From: DASZTU01 sp035493835
Lineage (GTDB): Bacteria; Pseudomonadota; Alphaproteobacteria; Rhizobiales; Devosiaceae
Length of the DNA stretch: 12,265 nucleotides
Direction of reading: 5' to 3'
Assembly (NCBI GenBank): GCA_035493835.1
Contig: DATJHO010000127.1
Span: 1-12,265, forward strand
Positions 1 to 6,751 of this stretch are shown here, piece after piece. Both the position numbers and the translations under genes were made by a program. The notes under the pieces were generated by a model. That model made no database searches and had not been told where the DNA came from. It saw only the letters and a list, made by a program, of their open reading frames with translations. The stretch's first letter is position 1. Each line of letters begins with the position of its first letter.

Positions 1-149
1 CGATACATGCCGGTCTTGAGGTCGACGTGGTGCGGACGACGCAGCTCGCCCGAATCCTTGTCCTCGACATAGGGCTGGGGCGTCAGCCCGTCGGCGGAGC
101 GGCGGAAGCCACGCTTCATCGGCGAGGTCTTGCGCTTTGGAACGGCCAT
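1..149 (-). CDS. rpmF: 50S ribosomal protein L32, C-terminus cut by window edge
   Basis: Read on the minus strand from the ATG at 149-147, the frame begins MAVPKRKTSPMKRGFRRSAD and continues through YVEDKDSGELRRPHH and HVDLKTGMYR, the typical L32 sequence of alphaproteobacteria. L32 is a small protein of the large ribosomal subunit. About 50 codons are visible. Alphaproteobacterial L32 is usually about 59-60 residues, so roughly ten C-terminal residues lie beyond position 1. A good ribosome binding site (AGGAG, complement of about 157-161) precedes the ATG by about seven bases, which fixes the start. The next gene (ispA) is divergent. From memory, rpmF lies close to a polyprenyl synthase gene in several rhizobia, which fits the taxon. 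Confidence 0.95.
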   Translation of the reverse strand, partial: MAVPKRKTSPMKRGFRRSADGLTPQPYVEDKDSGELRRPHHVDLKTGMY

Positions 150-178
150 TTGAAACTCCTGGATCACTGCCGGGCTCG

Positions 179-200
179 CGGCGGCGCATTGCGCCCGCCG
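179..200 (-). promoter_or_regulatory. Strong hairpin in rpmF leader
   Basis: CGGCGGCGCA (179-188) pairs with TGCGCCCGCCG (190-200) around one central base, with one bulged C. It would sit in the rpmF mRNA leader about 30 bases upstream of the start codon if transcription starts further upstream. The pairing is seen directly; a regulatory role is only a possibility. Confidence 0.35.
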
Positions 201-312
201 GCAACAGACCGGAACATTCTGAATTTGCGCGGGTCTATACAGGAGCTGGATGGAGTTGGCTAGAGGCTTCTTCTCCCCACGACCGGCCTCCCCGCCGCCA
301 CTCAGCACTGGA

Positions 313-437
313 GTTACCCCCTCCCCAGCCCTCCCCGCAAGGGGGAGGGGTGTTCGGCTGGAATCGTGACACGGCACCAATCAGTTGCACTGCCCGGCAC
401 CTCCCCCCTTGCGGGGGAGGATGGGAGGGTGGGTAAG
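313..437. repeat. REPIN-like pair of inverted GC-rich palindromes
   Basis: Two arms of about 40 bases (313-352 and 398-437) are imperfect reverse complements. Each contains its own hairpin: 329-336 with 342-349 around loop GCAAG, and 400-407 with 413-420 around loop CTTGC, both with perfect 8-base stems. The 45 bases between them are unrelated. Two palindromes facing each other is the layout of REPIN-type dispersed elements. I cannot count copies elsewhere in the genome. Confidence 0.6.
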
Positions 438-499
438 CACCACGCGCGGACAAGCTTATCGTCTTGCCGCGTTCTCCAGAACTCGCTAGCACTCCGCCC

Positions 500-1402
500 A
501 TGATTGACTTCGACGATGAGCTGAAACGCTGCGCGGCCGATGTCGAGCAGGCGCTCGAGCGGCTGCTGGCCGTTGCCGCCCTATCGGGCCCCGGCCCGGC
601 GCCGGAGCGGCTGGTGATGGCCATGCGCCATGGCGCGCTCGCGGGGGGAAAGCGCCTGCGGCCGCTGCTGGTGCGGCAGGCGGCGGGCATCTTTGGCGTC
701 GCCCCGGCGCAAAGCCTTGTGGCGGGGGTCGCGGTGGAGATGGTCCATTGTTATTCGCTGATCCACGACGACTTGCCGGCCATGGACGACGACGATCTCC
801 GCCGCGGCCGCCCCACCGTCCACAAAGCCTATGACGAGGCAACGGCGATCCTTGCCGGCGACGCGCTGCTGACTCATGCCTTCGGCCTCCTCGCCTCCCC
901 CGATTGCCACCCCGATGCGGCGGTGCGCGTCAAGCTGGTCACGGAACTCGTGGCCGGGGCCGGCGCGGGCGGCATGGCCGGTGGCCAGATGCGCGACATC
1001 GAGGGGGAGCTGGGCGGCTTTTCCAATGGCGAAATCGAAACCATGCAGGCGATGAAAACCGGCGCCCTGATCCGCGCCGCCGTCCGCATGGGCGCAATCC
1101 TTGGTGGCGCCCCCGACGAAGCGCTAGCGCGCCTCACCCGCTTTTCCGAGCTCGCCGGGCGCGCCTTCCAGCTCGCCGACGATCTGCTCGATGCCACCTC
1201 CACCGCCGAGGCGCTCGGCAAGGCCGCCGGCAAGGATGCCGCAGCCGGCAAGCAGACGCTGGTGGCGCAATTGGGCATCGAGGGGGCCCGGCGCCGGCTC
1301 GGCGATCTCGTGCACGATGCGGTCACGGCGCTAACCGCGTTCGGGCCGGAAGCCGATGGGCTGCGGGCGGCCGCGCTCTATTTCGCGGCCCGCGAGCACT
1401 GA
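500..1402 (+). CDS. ispA: Farnesyl diphosphate synthase (polyprenyl synthetase family)
   Basis: A class-1 trans-prenyltransferase that condenses IPP with DMAPP and then GPP to give farnesyl diphosphate, the precursor of quinone side chains, undecaprenyl phosphate and hopanoids. It is cytosolic. The first Asp-rich motif is DDLPAMD (D90-D96), followed by RRGRPT. The two residues inserted in this motif mark bacterial type II FPP synthases. The second motif is DDLLD (227-231). GKRLRP (50-55) and MKTGALI (185-191) are also conserved. The ATG at 500 gives 300 residues, the same size as E. coli IspA. A TTG at 464 would add 12 residues. Neither start has a clear ribosome binding site, so the start is a choice by length. 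The next gene begins 12 bases downstream, so the two are probably co-transcribed. The product chain length is inferred. Confidence 0.9.
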   Translation: MIDFDDELKRCAADVEQALERLLAVAALSGPGPAPERLVMAMRHGALAGGKRLRPLLVRQAAGIFGVAPAQSLVAGVAVEMVHCYSLIHDDLPAMDDDDLRRGRPTVHKAYDEATAILAGDALLTHAFGLLASPDCHPDAAVRVKLVTELVAGAGAGGMAGGQMRDIEGELGGFSNGEIETMQAMKTGALIRAAVRMGAILGGAPDEALARLTRFSELAGRAFQLADDLLDATSTAEALGKAAGKDAAAGKQTLVAQLGIEGARRRLGDLVHDAVTALTAFGPEADGLRAAALYFAAREH

Positions 1403-1414
1403 GCGGAGGCCGAC

Positions 1415-1888
1415 TTGTCGCTGCAATCGGTCAAGGACTTTTTCGCCGCCAGGGCGCCGGACATCGAAATCATCGAGCTCGCCGAAAGCACCGCGACGGT
1501 CGAACTCGCGGCCAAGGGGCATGGCGTGTTGCCGGCGCAGATCGCCAAGACGCTTCTCCTCAAGATCGGGGACGAGGCGCTGTTAGTCGTCACCCGCGGC
1601 GATGCACGGCTCGACAACAAGAAGGCCAAGCTCGCCTTCGGCGGCAAGCCGAAGATGCCTGACGCCGAGGAGGTCGTGGCCTTGACCGGGCATCCGGTGG
1701 GCGGCGTCTGCCCCTTCGGCCTCGCAACCCCATTGCCGGTCTATTGCGATATATCGCTCAAGCCGTTCGACGAGGTGATCCCCGCCGCCGGCTCGACCCA
1801 CAGCGCCGTGCGCATCAACCCGTTGCGGCTGGCCGAGCTGGTCGAGGCCAGGTGGGTGGATGTGGCGCAGGAGATCGCTGCGGGCTGA
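1415..1888 (+). CDS. YbaK/EbsC-family aminoacyl-tRNA deacylase
   Basis: A 157-residue, single-domain protein of the YbaK/INS superfamily. These free-standing editing enzymes hydrolyse mischarged aminoacyl-tRNA such as Cys-tRNA(Pro). Visible marks are the lysine of the IAKTLLLK strand (K45, the position of the conserved YbaK lysine), the loop GGVCPFG (96-102), which corresponds to the GGxSPxG loop of classical YbaK, and AGSTHSAVRI (125-134). The start is a TTG, well supported by GGAGG at 1405-1409 with a five-base spacer. The frame lies 12 bases after ispA stops, so it is probably translated from the same mRNA. The exact tRNA substrate (Cys-, Ala- or another tRNA) cannot be read from the sequence. 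Family assignment is secure; substrate is not. Confidence 0.85.
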   Translation: MSLQSVKDFFAARAPDIEIIELAESTATVELAAKGHGVLPAQIAKTLLLKIGDEALLVVTRGDARLDNKKAKLAFGGKPKMPDAEEVVALTGHPVGGVCPFGLATPLPVYCDISLKPFDEVIPAAGSTHSAVRINPLRLAELVEARWVDVAQEIAAG

Positions 1889-2020
1889 GCGCCTGTTTGG
1901 GCAGGGTTTCACTCGACACCGAAGCCCGGGCAGCGTCTGGCCCAGAAAAAATCACGCAGAAGGGAATTCCCACCGCGCCTCGGGGGACCTATCACGGGCC
2001 TCCAAACCATGAGGCACCAG

Positions 2021-2797
2021 ATGACCAATCGCCAAGCGACCCTCACCCTCATAGGTGGCCCGACGCTACTGATTGAAATCGGCGGGTTCCGGTTCCTCAC
2101 CGATCCGACCTTCGATCCGGAAGGAAGCGAATTTCCGGGCGGCGTCACGCTCCGGAAGACCACCGGCCCAGCGCTCCGCCCCGACGAAATCGGCCCGCTC
2201 GATGCCGTGCTCCTGAGCCATGACCAGCACGCCGACAACCTCGACCGCTCCGGCAGGGAACTGCTGCCGAGCGCGAAGGCGACGCTCACCACGCCCGTCG
2301 GCGCCTCGCGCCTCGGCGGCAATGCCCGTGGCCTCGCACCGTGGGAAACGGCCGAACTCACTGGCTCCGGCGGCAGCAAGGTCTTTGTCACGGCCACCCC
2401 GGCGCGGCACGGACCGGTCGGGATCGAGCCCATCGCCGGCGACGTCACGGGCTTCGCCATTGGCCTGGAGGCCCCCGGCGACGCGATCTACATCAGCGGT
2501 GACACCGTCTGGTACGAAGGGGTTGCCGAGGTCGCCCAGCGCTTCCGCCCGCGCCTCGTGGTGATGTTCGCCGGTTCTGCCGAAACGCGCGGCCGCTTCC
2601 ATCTCACCATGGACAGCAACGACGCCATCGCCACCGCCAGCGCCTTCCCCGAGGCGAAGATCATCGCCATCCACAACGAGGGCTGGGAACACTTCAAGGA
2701 ATCCGCCGCCGACCTCGCGCAATCCTTCGCCGCCCTCCGCCTCGCCGACCGGCTCGTGGCGATGGAAAAAGGCAAGTTCGTGGTCCTTGAGGTTTAA
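2021..2797 (+). CDS. UlaG-like MBL-fold metallo-hydrolase
   Basis: A 258-residue metallo-beta-lactamase-fold protein resembling the UlaG/RomA-type branch. The N-terminal strands TLTLIGGPTLLIEIGG and FLTDPTF lead to the metal motif SHDQHADNLD (66-75). Other likely ligands are H130 in PARHGP, D161 in SGDTVWYEG and H218 in IHNEGW. The canonical HxHxDH is here H-D-Q-H-A-D-N (67-73), with an extra residue and Asn in the place of the last His. There is no signal peptide, so it is probably cytosolic. I chose the ATG at 2021 over the one at 2009 because GAGG (2011-2014) lies six bases before it. The gene stands alone, 132 bases after the YbaK gene, and faces the alpha/beta hydrolase. The substrate is unknown. 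Confidence 0.8.
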   Translation: MTNRQATLTLIGGPTLLIEIGGFRFLTDPTFDPEGSEFPGGVTLRKTTGPALRPDEIGPLDAVLLSHDQHADNLDRSGRELLPSAKATLTTPVGASRLGGNARGLAPWETAELTGSGGSKVFVTATPARHGPVGIEPIAGDVTGFAIGLEAPGDAIYISGDTVWYEGVAEVAQRFRPRLVVMFAGSAETRGRFHLTMDSNDAIATASAFPEAKIIAIHNEGWEHFKESAADLAQSFAALRLADRLVAMEKGKFVVLEV

Positions 2798-2820
2798 AGC
2801 TTCCTCTCGGACACGCTGAA

Positions 2821-2971
2821 CGGTCTCCAAGGTTTTGGACCTGTCGCGCTTCCGAACCGGAAAAGTAGTGGCCATTTTTCCTGGAAACGCTCTGGAATGG
2901 CGGGCGCCGGGGTCCCTCCGCGCGGGAGGCGGAGCTTGTGGCCCCTGGATTGCCCGGACCCGCCGGGCAAT
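2821..2971. repeat. Repeat-rich gap with a chain of short hairpins (RIME-like)
   Basis: The gap between two convergent genes contains consecutive short inverted repeats: TCCAA/TTGGA (2826-2839), TTCCG/CGGAA (2850-2862), TTTCC/GGAAA (2877-2887), CCTCC/GGAGG (2915-2929) and ATTGCCCGG/CCGGGCAAT (2949-2971). The wording around 2841-2895 (cgcgcttccgaaccgg, then tttttcctggaaacgctctg) matches my memory of intergenic mosaic repeats common in rhizobia. The pairings are seen; the family name is recollection. The hairpins could also end transcription from either side. Confidence 0.5.
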
Positions 2972-3031
2972 GGCGGTGCTTGTGGCAAGGGCGTCCTTCC
3001 ACAATGGACGCTGGCCCCCAGGAAATAGAGC

Positions 3032-3787
3032 CTAAACCCCCTGCCGTGCCAAAAACGCCAGTGCGGCCTGCTTGAACTCGAAATCCCCGGTCGCCCGCAT
3101 GTGGTCGCGGCGGGGGATGGTAAAAGCCTCGCCATGGGGCAGGATCTGGGCCAAAGGTTCTGCCGCGCGGGCCATGTCGTCCTCGCCGCCGACCGCCACC
3201 AGCACCGGCACTTCGATCTTGCGCGCATCGGCTTCGCGCATCGGCTCGCGCGAACCGATCATGCAGGCGGCGAGCGCGGGACGGTCGGCGCCGGAGTGCT
3301 CGGCGAAGATGCGGAATTGCCGGCCGGCCTTGTCGGTCACCTGTGAGAGGCTGTCGGCCGTGAGGGCCTCGATAATCGCCTCGGTGTCCACGAGCCCGGT
3401 GATGAGGTTGATGCCCATGCCCCCGAACACCGCCGCGCTGACCCGGTCAGGATGCCGCAGGGCGAGGAACGCGGCGATGCGCGCGCCCATGGAATAGCCG
3501 ATCACCGGTACCCGCTCGATTCCGAGGTGGTCGAGCAGCCGCCGCGCGTCCTCGGCCATCTCATGGGCGAAGTAGAGATCGGCAGAGTAGAGCTTTTGCG
3601 ATTTGCCGTGGCCCCGATTGTCCAGCGCAATGACCCGATAGCCGGCCTTGTTCAGGGCTTCCACCCAGCCGGTCGACACCCAGTTGATCTCGACATTGGA
3701 GGCAAAGCCGTGGATCAGCAGGATCGGTTTGCCGTCCCCGAACACCTCATAGGAAAGGGAAATGCCATCGGACAGGAAAGTGGGCAT
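3032..3787 (-). CDS. Alpha/beta hydrolase
   Basis: A 251-residue alpha/beta-hydrolase-fold protein. The oxyanion loop is HGF (26-28) after ILLIHGF. DNRGHGKS (56-63) is the usual turn. The nucleophile elbow is GYSMG with Ser99. The acid is probably D203 or D204 in VGGEDDMA, and the catalytic base is H229 in PRRDHM. A cap of about 70 residues lies between about 125 and 190. No signal peptide or membrane segment is seen. The ATG at 3787 has GAGG about eight bases upstream. The gene is divergent from the zinc-finger gene and convergent with the MBL hydrolase, so it is probably a single-gene unit. Esterase, lactonase and C-C hydrolase activities all occur in this fold, and the sequence does not tell which. 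Confidence 0.88.
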   Translation of the reverse strand: MPTFLSDGISLSYEVFGDGKPILLIHGFASNVEINWVSTGWVEALNKAGYRVIALDNRGHGKSQKLYSADLYFAHEMAEDARRLLDHLGIERVPVIGYSMGARIAAFLALRHPDRVSAAVFGGMGINLITGLVDTEAIIEALTADSLSQVTDKAGRQFRIFAEHSGADRPALAACMIGSREPMREADARKIEVPVLVAVGGEDDMARAAEPLAQILPHGEAFTIPRRDHMRATGDFEFKQAALAFLARQGV

Positions 3788-3900
3788 CGGGGAACCTCGG
3801 TTAGTGATGCGGCACTTTTACTTTCGTTCGGCTGGCGCTTTCAATCAGTCCCGCACTTGGTTATGTTCGCGGCCATCTTTCACCCCGAAGGTTTGCGCGA

Positions 3901-4146
3901 ATGGCCGATCACAGCGTTCCCCATTTCCATAACTCCGAAGGGCTGGCGCAGATCGAAATCGGCTCGAAGGAATTCCAGTGCGTGGGCGCCCTGCCCCCCT
4001 TCGATCACCCACATGTGTTTTTGGACATGGGCAAGGAGAGCGACATCGTCTGCCCCTATTGCTCCACCCACTATGTGTTCAATTCGCGCCTCGCGCCGGG
4101 TACCTCCGAACCGCTGTCGGCCGTCTATCAGGCCGAACTGGCGTAG
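3901..4146 (+). CDS. Complex-I-type zinc-finger protein (NDUFS6/zf-CHCC family)
   Basis: An 81-residue protein with a single C-x8-H-x14-C-x2-C metal site: C27, H36, C51 and C54 (CPYC). This is exactly the spacing of the zf-CHCC family, which includes mitochondrial NDUFS6 and its alphaproteobacterial counterpart, an accessory zinc subunit of respiratory complex I on the cytoplasmic arm. The end, HYVFNSRLAPG, is also typical. The ATG at 3901 follows GAAGG (3887-3891) by nine bases. The FAD monooxygenase gene starts 12 bases after the stop, so the two are likely one transcript. No nuo genes are in the window, so a complex I role comes from the family, not from context. Confidence 0.85.
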   Translation: MADHSVPHFHNSEGLAQIEIGSKEFQCVGALPPFDHPHVFLDMGKESDIVCPYCSTHYVFNSRLAPGTSEPLSAVYQAELA

Positions 4147-4158
4147 CGGCCGCAGGCG

Positions 4159-5412
4159 ATGACGGGGGCTGGTCGCACCGTCTACATTGCCGGCGCCGGG
4201 ATAGCCGGGCTGACGCTGGCCCTTGCCCTCGCCAAGTTCGGCACCAGTGTCGTGCTGCTCGAACGCAACAGCGGCCTTCAGGAGTTCGGCGCGGGCCTCC
4301 AAATCAGCCCGAACGCCCGTCGCGTGCTTAACCAGCTCGGGCTCGACAAGCAGATCGCTGCCGCAAGCTTTGAGCCCGAGGGGCTCGACCTTTACCCCTT
4401 CCGCGCCGAAAAGCCGATAACCACGCTGATGCTGGGCTCCGCCGTGCGGGAGCGCTACCGCGTGCCCTATGTGGTGATGCACCGCGCCGATCTTGCCAAA
4501 ATGCTGTTTCTGGCGTGCCGGCGCTTCGCCAATATCGAGATGCTGTTCGGCGTCCGCTCGTTCAACGCGGCCAGCCAGGGCCGCTCGGTGTCGGTGACCG
4601 TCGAGGAGGAAAGCGGGCGCACGCGCAATGCGAAGGCCTTTGCCTTTGTTGGCGCCGATGGGGTCAATTCGCCGACCCGGACCAGAATTCTCCAGGGGCC
4701 GCAGGCCGATTACCAGAACCGGGTAGCCTGGCGGACGCTGCTGGACCTCGATGCGCTGGGCGGCGCCATCGCTCTCGACCGGACCAGCCTCCTGTTCGGG
4801 CCGGGCTACCATGCCGTCTGCTATCCCCTGCCCCACAGCGGCAAGCTCAATATCGCGCTGTTCGCCCGCCAGAAACCGCCTGCCCCGCAAGCCAGTCCGC
4901 CAAAAGCCCCGGCCCTGCCGCCTTCCCCGCTCCGGAGCGCGGCGTTCGATGCCATCATCGAGCGCGGCCGTGGCCACTGGGGATATTGGCCGCTGGCGAC
5001 GGTTGCGGCCGAAGATTGGTATGACGGCGCCGTCGGGCTGATCGGGGACGCTGCCCATGCCATGCTGCCGTTCCAGGCGCAGGGGGCGGCCATGGCCATC
5101 GAAGACGCCGCGATCCTGGCGCCGCTGCTGATGACCGAGCCTACGGGCGAATCCGCGTTCGAACGGTTCGTCACGATGCGCCGGGCACGCGTCGAGCAAG
5201 TGGCGCGACTTTCGGCCAGCAACGGCTTTGCCTTCCACCTCGAATGGCCGTTCACCAGCGCGCGCAACGCGGTGCTCAAGCTGCAAGGGCCCCTTGGGCA
5301 CTTCAAGCGGCTCGACTGGCTCTATGGCTTTGACGCCGCGCCCGATATCGATATGCCGGCACGCCCCCGCAGCCCGATATCTCCTGGCACCGAAAAGGCC
5401 CACCGCCCGTGA
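4159..5412 (+). CDS. FAD-dependent aromatic-type monooxygenase (salicylate hydroxylase-like)
   Basis: A 417-residue group A flavoprotein monooxygenase of the PHBH/salicylate-hydroxylase fold, which uses NAD(P)H and oxygen to hydroxylate an aromatic or quinone-like substrate. The motifs are complete: the dinucleotide fold GAGIAG (12-17) with E35 at the end of beta-2, HRADL (108-112), the DG motif GADGVNS (165-171), and the GD motif GLIGDAAHAMLPFQAQG (293-309) followed by AAMAIEDA. A proline-rich insert (about 239-258) splits the substrate domain. The start ATG has only a weak binding site (CAGG). Lying 12 bases behind the zinc-finger gene, it is probably expressed through it. The substrate is unknown. 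UbiH-like work on ubiquinone or breakdown of an aromatic compound are both possible. Confidence 0.85.
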   Translation: MTGAGRTVYIAGAGIAGLTLALALAKFGTSVVLLERNSGLQEFGAGLQISPNARRVLNQLGLDKQIAAASFEPEGLDLYPFRAEKPITTLMLGSAVRERYRVPYVVMHRADLAKMLFLACRRFANIEMLFGVRSFNAASQGRSVSVTVEEESGRTRNAKAFAFVGADGVNSPTRTRILQGPQADYQNRVAWRTLLDLDALGGAIALDRTSLLFGPGYHAVCYPLPHSGKLNIALFARQKPPAPQASPPKAPALPPSPLRSAAFDAIIERGRGHWGYWPLATVAAEDWYDGAVGLIGDAAHAMLPFQAQGAAMAIEDAAILAPLLMTEPTGESAFERFVTMRRARVEQVARLSASNGFAFHLEWPFTSARNAVLKLQGPLGHFKRLDWLYGFDAAPDIDMPARPRSPISPGTEKAHRP

Positions 5413-5458
5413 GCAGGCGTGCTCCCACCGATCGCGGTTGAGGATGGCGCCAGAACCC

Positions 5459-5487
5459 TTGTCTGGCCCCGGCTGAAAACCTATAAC
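5459..5487 (+). promoter_or_regulatory. Predicted sigma-70 promoter of ogt
   Basis: TTGTCT at 5459-5464 and TATAAC at 5482-5487 are separated by exactly 17 bases, a good match to the housekeeping -35/-10 pattern. Transcription would start near 5494, giving a leader of about 20 bases before the ogt start. This is the clearest promoter in the window. It suggests that ogt is not merely read through from the monooxygenase gene 103 bases upstream. Confidence 0.6.
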
Positions 5488-5515
5488 AAATGAGTACGGA
5501 AAGGGAACGCGCACC

Positions 5516-6061
5516 GTGCTCGAATACTGCCTCATCGCCACCGCGTTCGGACCGGTGGGCCTCGCCTGGAGCGAAAACGGGCTCGTCCGGCTGCAGCTTC
5601 CCGACGTCGACAGCCGCTCCACCCTCTCGCGGCTGACCAAGCGGCTGGAGGGCGAGGAGAACCATCCGCCGGCATGGCTGGAGCCGACGGTGATTCGGCT
5701 GCAGCGCTATTTTTCGGGTGCGCAGGTCGATTTTTCCAAAAGTCCGCTCGACCTCGAGGGCGTGCCGGAATTCAACCGCAGCCTCTATCTCGAAATGCTG
5801 CAGCTCGGTTGGGGCGAGACGGTAACCTATGGCGAATTGGCGGAACGCACCGGAAGGTCCGGCGCCGCCCAGTCGGTCGGGCGGGCGATGGGCCGCAATC
5901 CGCTGCCGGTGATCGTGCCTTGCCATCGCGTGCTCGCCGCCGGCAATCGGATGGGCGGGTTTTCCGCGCCGGGCGGCGTTTCCACCAAGTTCAGGCTGCT
6001 GGAAATGGAGGGCGTCCACTTCGCCCGCCGCAATCCGGCGCAGATGGCGTTTGCGTTTTAG
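5516..6061 (+). CDS. ogt: Methylated-DNA--[protein]-cysteine S-methyltransferase
   Basis: A suicide DNA-repair protein that moves the alkyl group from O6-alkylguanine (and O4-alkylthymine) to its own cysteine. The acceptor is C136 in VPCHRV. The helix-turn-helix part has TYGELA (Y105, the base-flipping tyrosine position) and GRAMGRNPLP (122-131, with the arginine-finger region and the conserved Asn). GGFSAPGGVSTKFRLLEMEG is the usual C-terminal helix. It has 181 residues, so there is the small N-terminal domain but no AdaA-like regulatory domain. The start is GTG at 5516, nine bases after AAGGGA (5501-5506). An overlapping ATG at 5490 is in another frame. The gene converges on gntK. Confidence 0.93.
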   Translation: MLEYCLIATAFGPVGLAWSENGLVRLQLPDVDSRSTLSRLTKRLEGEENHPPAWLEPTVIRLQRYFSGAQVDFSKSPLDLEGVPEFNRSLYLEMLQLGWGETVTYGELAERTGRSGAAQSVGRAMGRNPLPVIVPCHRVLAAGNRMGGFSAPGGVSTKFRLLEMEGVHFARRNPAQMAFAF

Positions 6062-6087
6062 GGTTGTCGTCGCGCGGCAGCGAGGAC

Positions 6088-6184
6088 AACGGAGAATCCC
6101 CGCCTTCGCGGGGATGAACTGATGTGTGTGGGGCAATGCGGGAAGATGCAGGGCGTCATTCCCGCGAAGGCGGGAATCTCCGTT
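6088..6184. repeat. REPIN-like inverted pair between convergent genes
   Basis: The two ends are inverted copies of one motif, AACGGAGA (6088-6095) and TCTCCGTT (6177-6184). Each end carries a perfect 8-base hairpin with a 4-base loop: ATCCCCGC-CTTC-GCGGGGAT (6096-6115) and ATTCCCGC-GAAG-GCGGGAAT (6158-6177). A spacer of about 42 bases divides them. The motif CGCGGGAATGA is very common between proteobacterial genes. The pair sits in the 129-base gap between the 3' ends of ogt and gntK and could also end transcription from both. Confidence 0.75.
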
Positions 6185-6190
6185 CCGAAC

Positions 6191-6751
6191 CTACTGCCCC
6201 CGCTTGAAGCTCTTGAGATAGGTGAGTTTTGAGACCACCATCTCGGCGATCCGCTCCGGCGTATCATCCACCGGCACCGCCAGCGCGTTTTCGTCGGGGC
6301 CGGGCGGCTCTAGGGTCGCGAACTGGCTCTTCAGCAGGCTCTCGGGCATGAAGTGATGCTGGCGCGCCTTGATCCGCGCCTCGATCAGCTCGTACGAGCC
6401 CTCGAGATAGACGAACAGCACCGGCTCCCCTGCCGCCTGGGTGAGAAACTCGCGGTAGGCGCGCTTCAGCGCCGAACAAGTCCCCACCGCCACGCCCTTG
6501 CGGTCGGCCGCCTCGTGCAGCGCCTTGCCGAGGGCCTCGAGCCACGGCCAGCGATCCTCGTCGGTCAGCGGGATCCCGGCGCTCATCTTCTTGATGTTGG
6601 CTTCAGAATGATAGTCGTCGGCATCGAGGAACGGCGCGTGCAGGCGCCGCGCGATCGCCTTGCCGACGGTGGTCTTGCCGCTCGATGAAACCCCCATCAC
6701 GACGATGATGCGGGCCGCCTTAAACGGTGGCGGTGAACCCGCCGTCGACAT
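6191..6751 (-). CDS. gntK: Gluconokinase
   Basis: A P-loop kinase that phosphorylates D-gluconate with ATP to 6-phosphogluconate, the substrate of gnd nearby. From the ATG at 6751 it has 186 residues. The Walker A loop is GVSSSGKT (20-27). The family signature DADDYHSEANIKKMSAG (43-59) is followed by PLTDEDRWPWL. CSALKRAYR (92-100), FVYLEGSYELI and RQHHFMPESLLKSQFATLEPP complete the pattern. The start is uncertain. The ATG at 6697 would remove the first beta strand (RIIVVMG), so the ATG at 6751, which lies inside the end of idnO and overlaps it by 32 bases, is the only standard upstream codon close by. No clear ribosome binding site precedes it, which suggests translational coupling to idnO. 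Confidence 0.88.
   Translation of the reverse strand: MSTAGSPPPFKAARIIVVMGVSSSGKTTVGKAIARRLHAPFLDADDYHSEANIKKMSAGIPLTDEDRWPWLEALGKALHEAADRKGVAVGTCSALKRAYREFLTQAAGEPVLFVYLEGSYELIEARIKARQHHFMPESLLKSQFATLEPPGPDENALAVPVDDTPERIAEMVVSKLTYLKSFKRGQ

Larger units (their letters stand above)
150..499. other. Divergent intergenic region between rpmF and ispA
   Basis: These 350 bases hold no believable gene. They contain the rpmF leader with a strong hairpin (179-200), a C/G-rich inverted repeat pair (313-437), and presumably outward promoters for rpmF and ispA. I could not recognise a convincing -35/-10 pair on either strand. Short open frames here come from the repeats and the GC bias. Confidence 0.7.

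Noticed and set aside
1925..1951. Possible terminator after the YbaK gene (GGGC/GCCC stem then A-run)
   Set aside because: On the plus strand the stem is followed by A residues, not T. It would only work on the minus strand in the wrong order, since the T-run would precede the stem.
1962..1971. Perfect palindrome GGGAATTCCC
   Set aside because: Ten bases is too short to be meaningful alone, and no promoter or partner site was recognised near it.
2066..3004. Open frame of 312 codons on the minus strand
   Set aside because: It is antisense to the MBL hydrolase and runs into the repeat-rich gap, with no domain signal.
3880..5640. Open frame of 586 codons on the minus strand across the zinc-finger, monooxygenase and ogt genes
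   Set aside because: It runs antisense to three well-supported genes and its Arg/Gly/His-rich translation has no recognisable fold.
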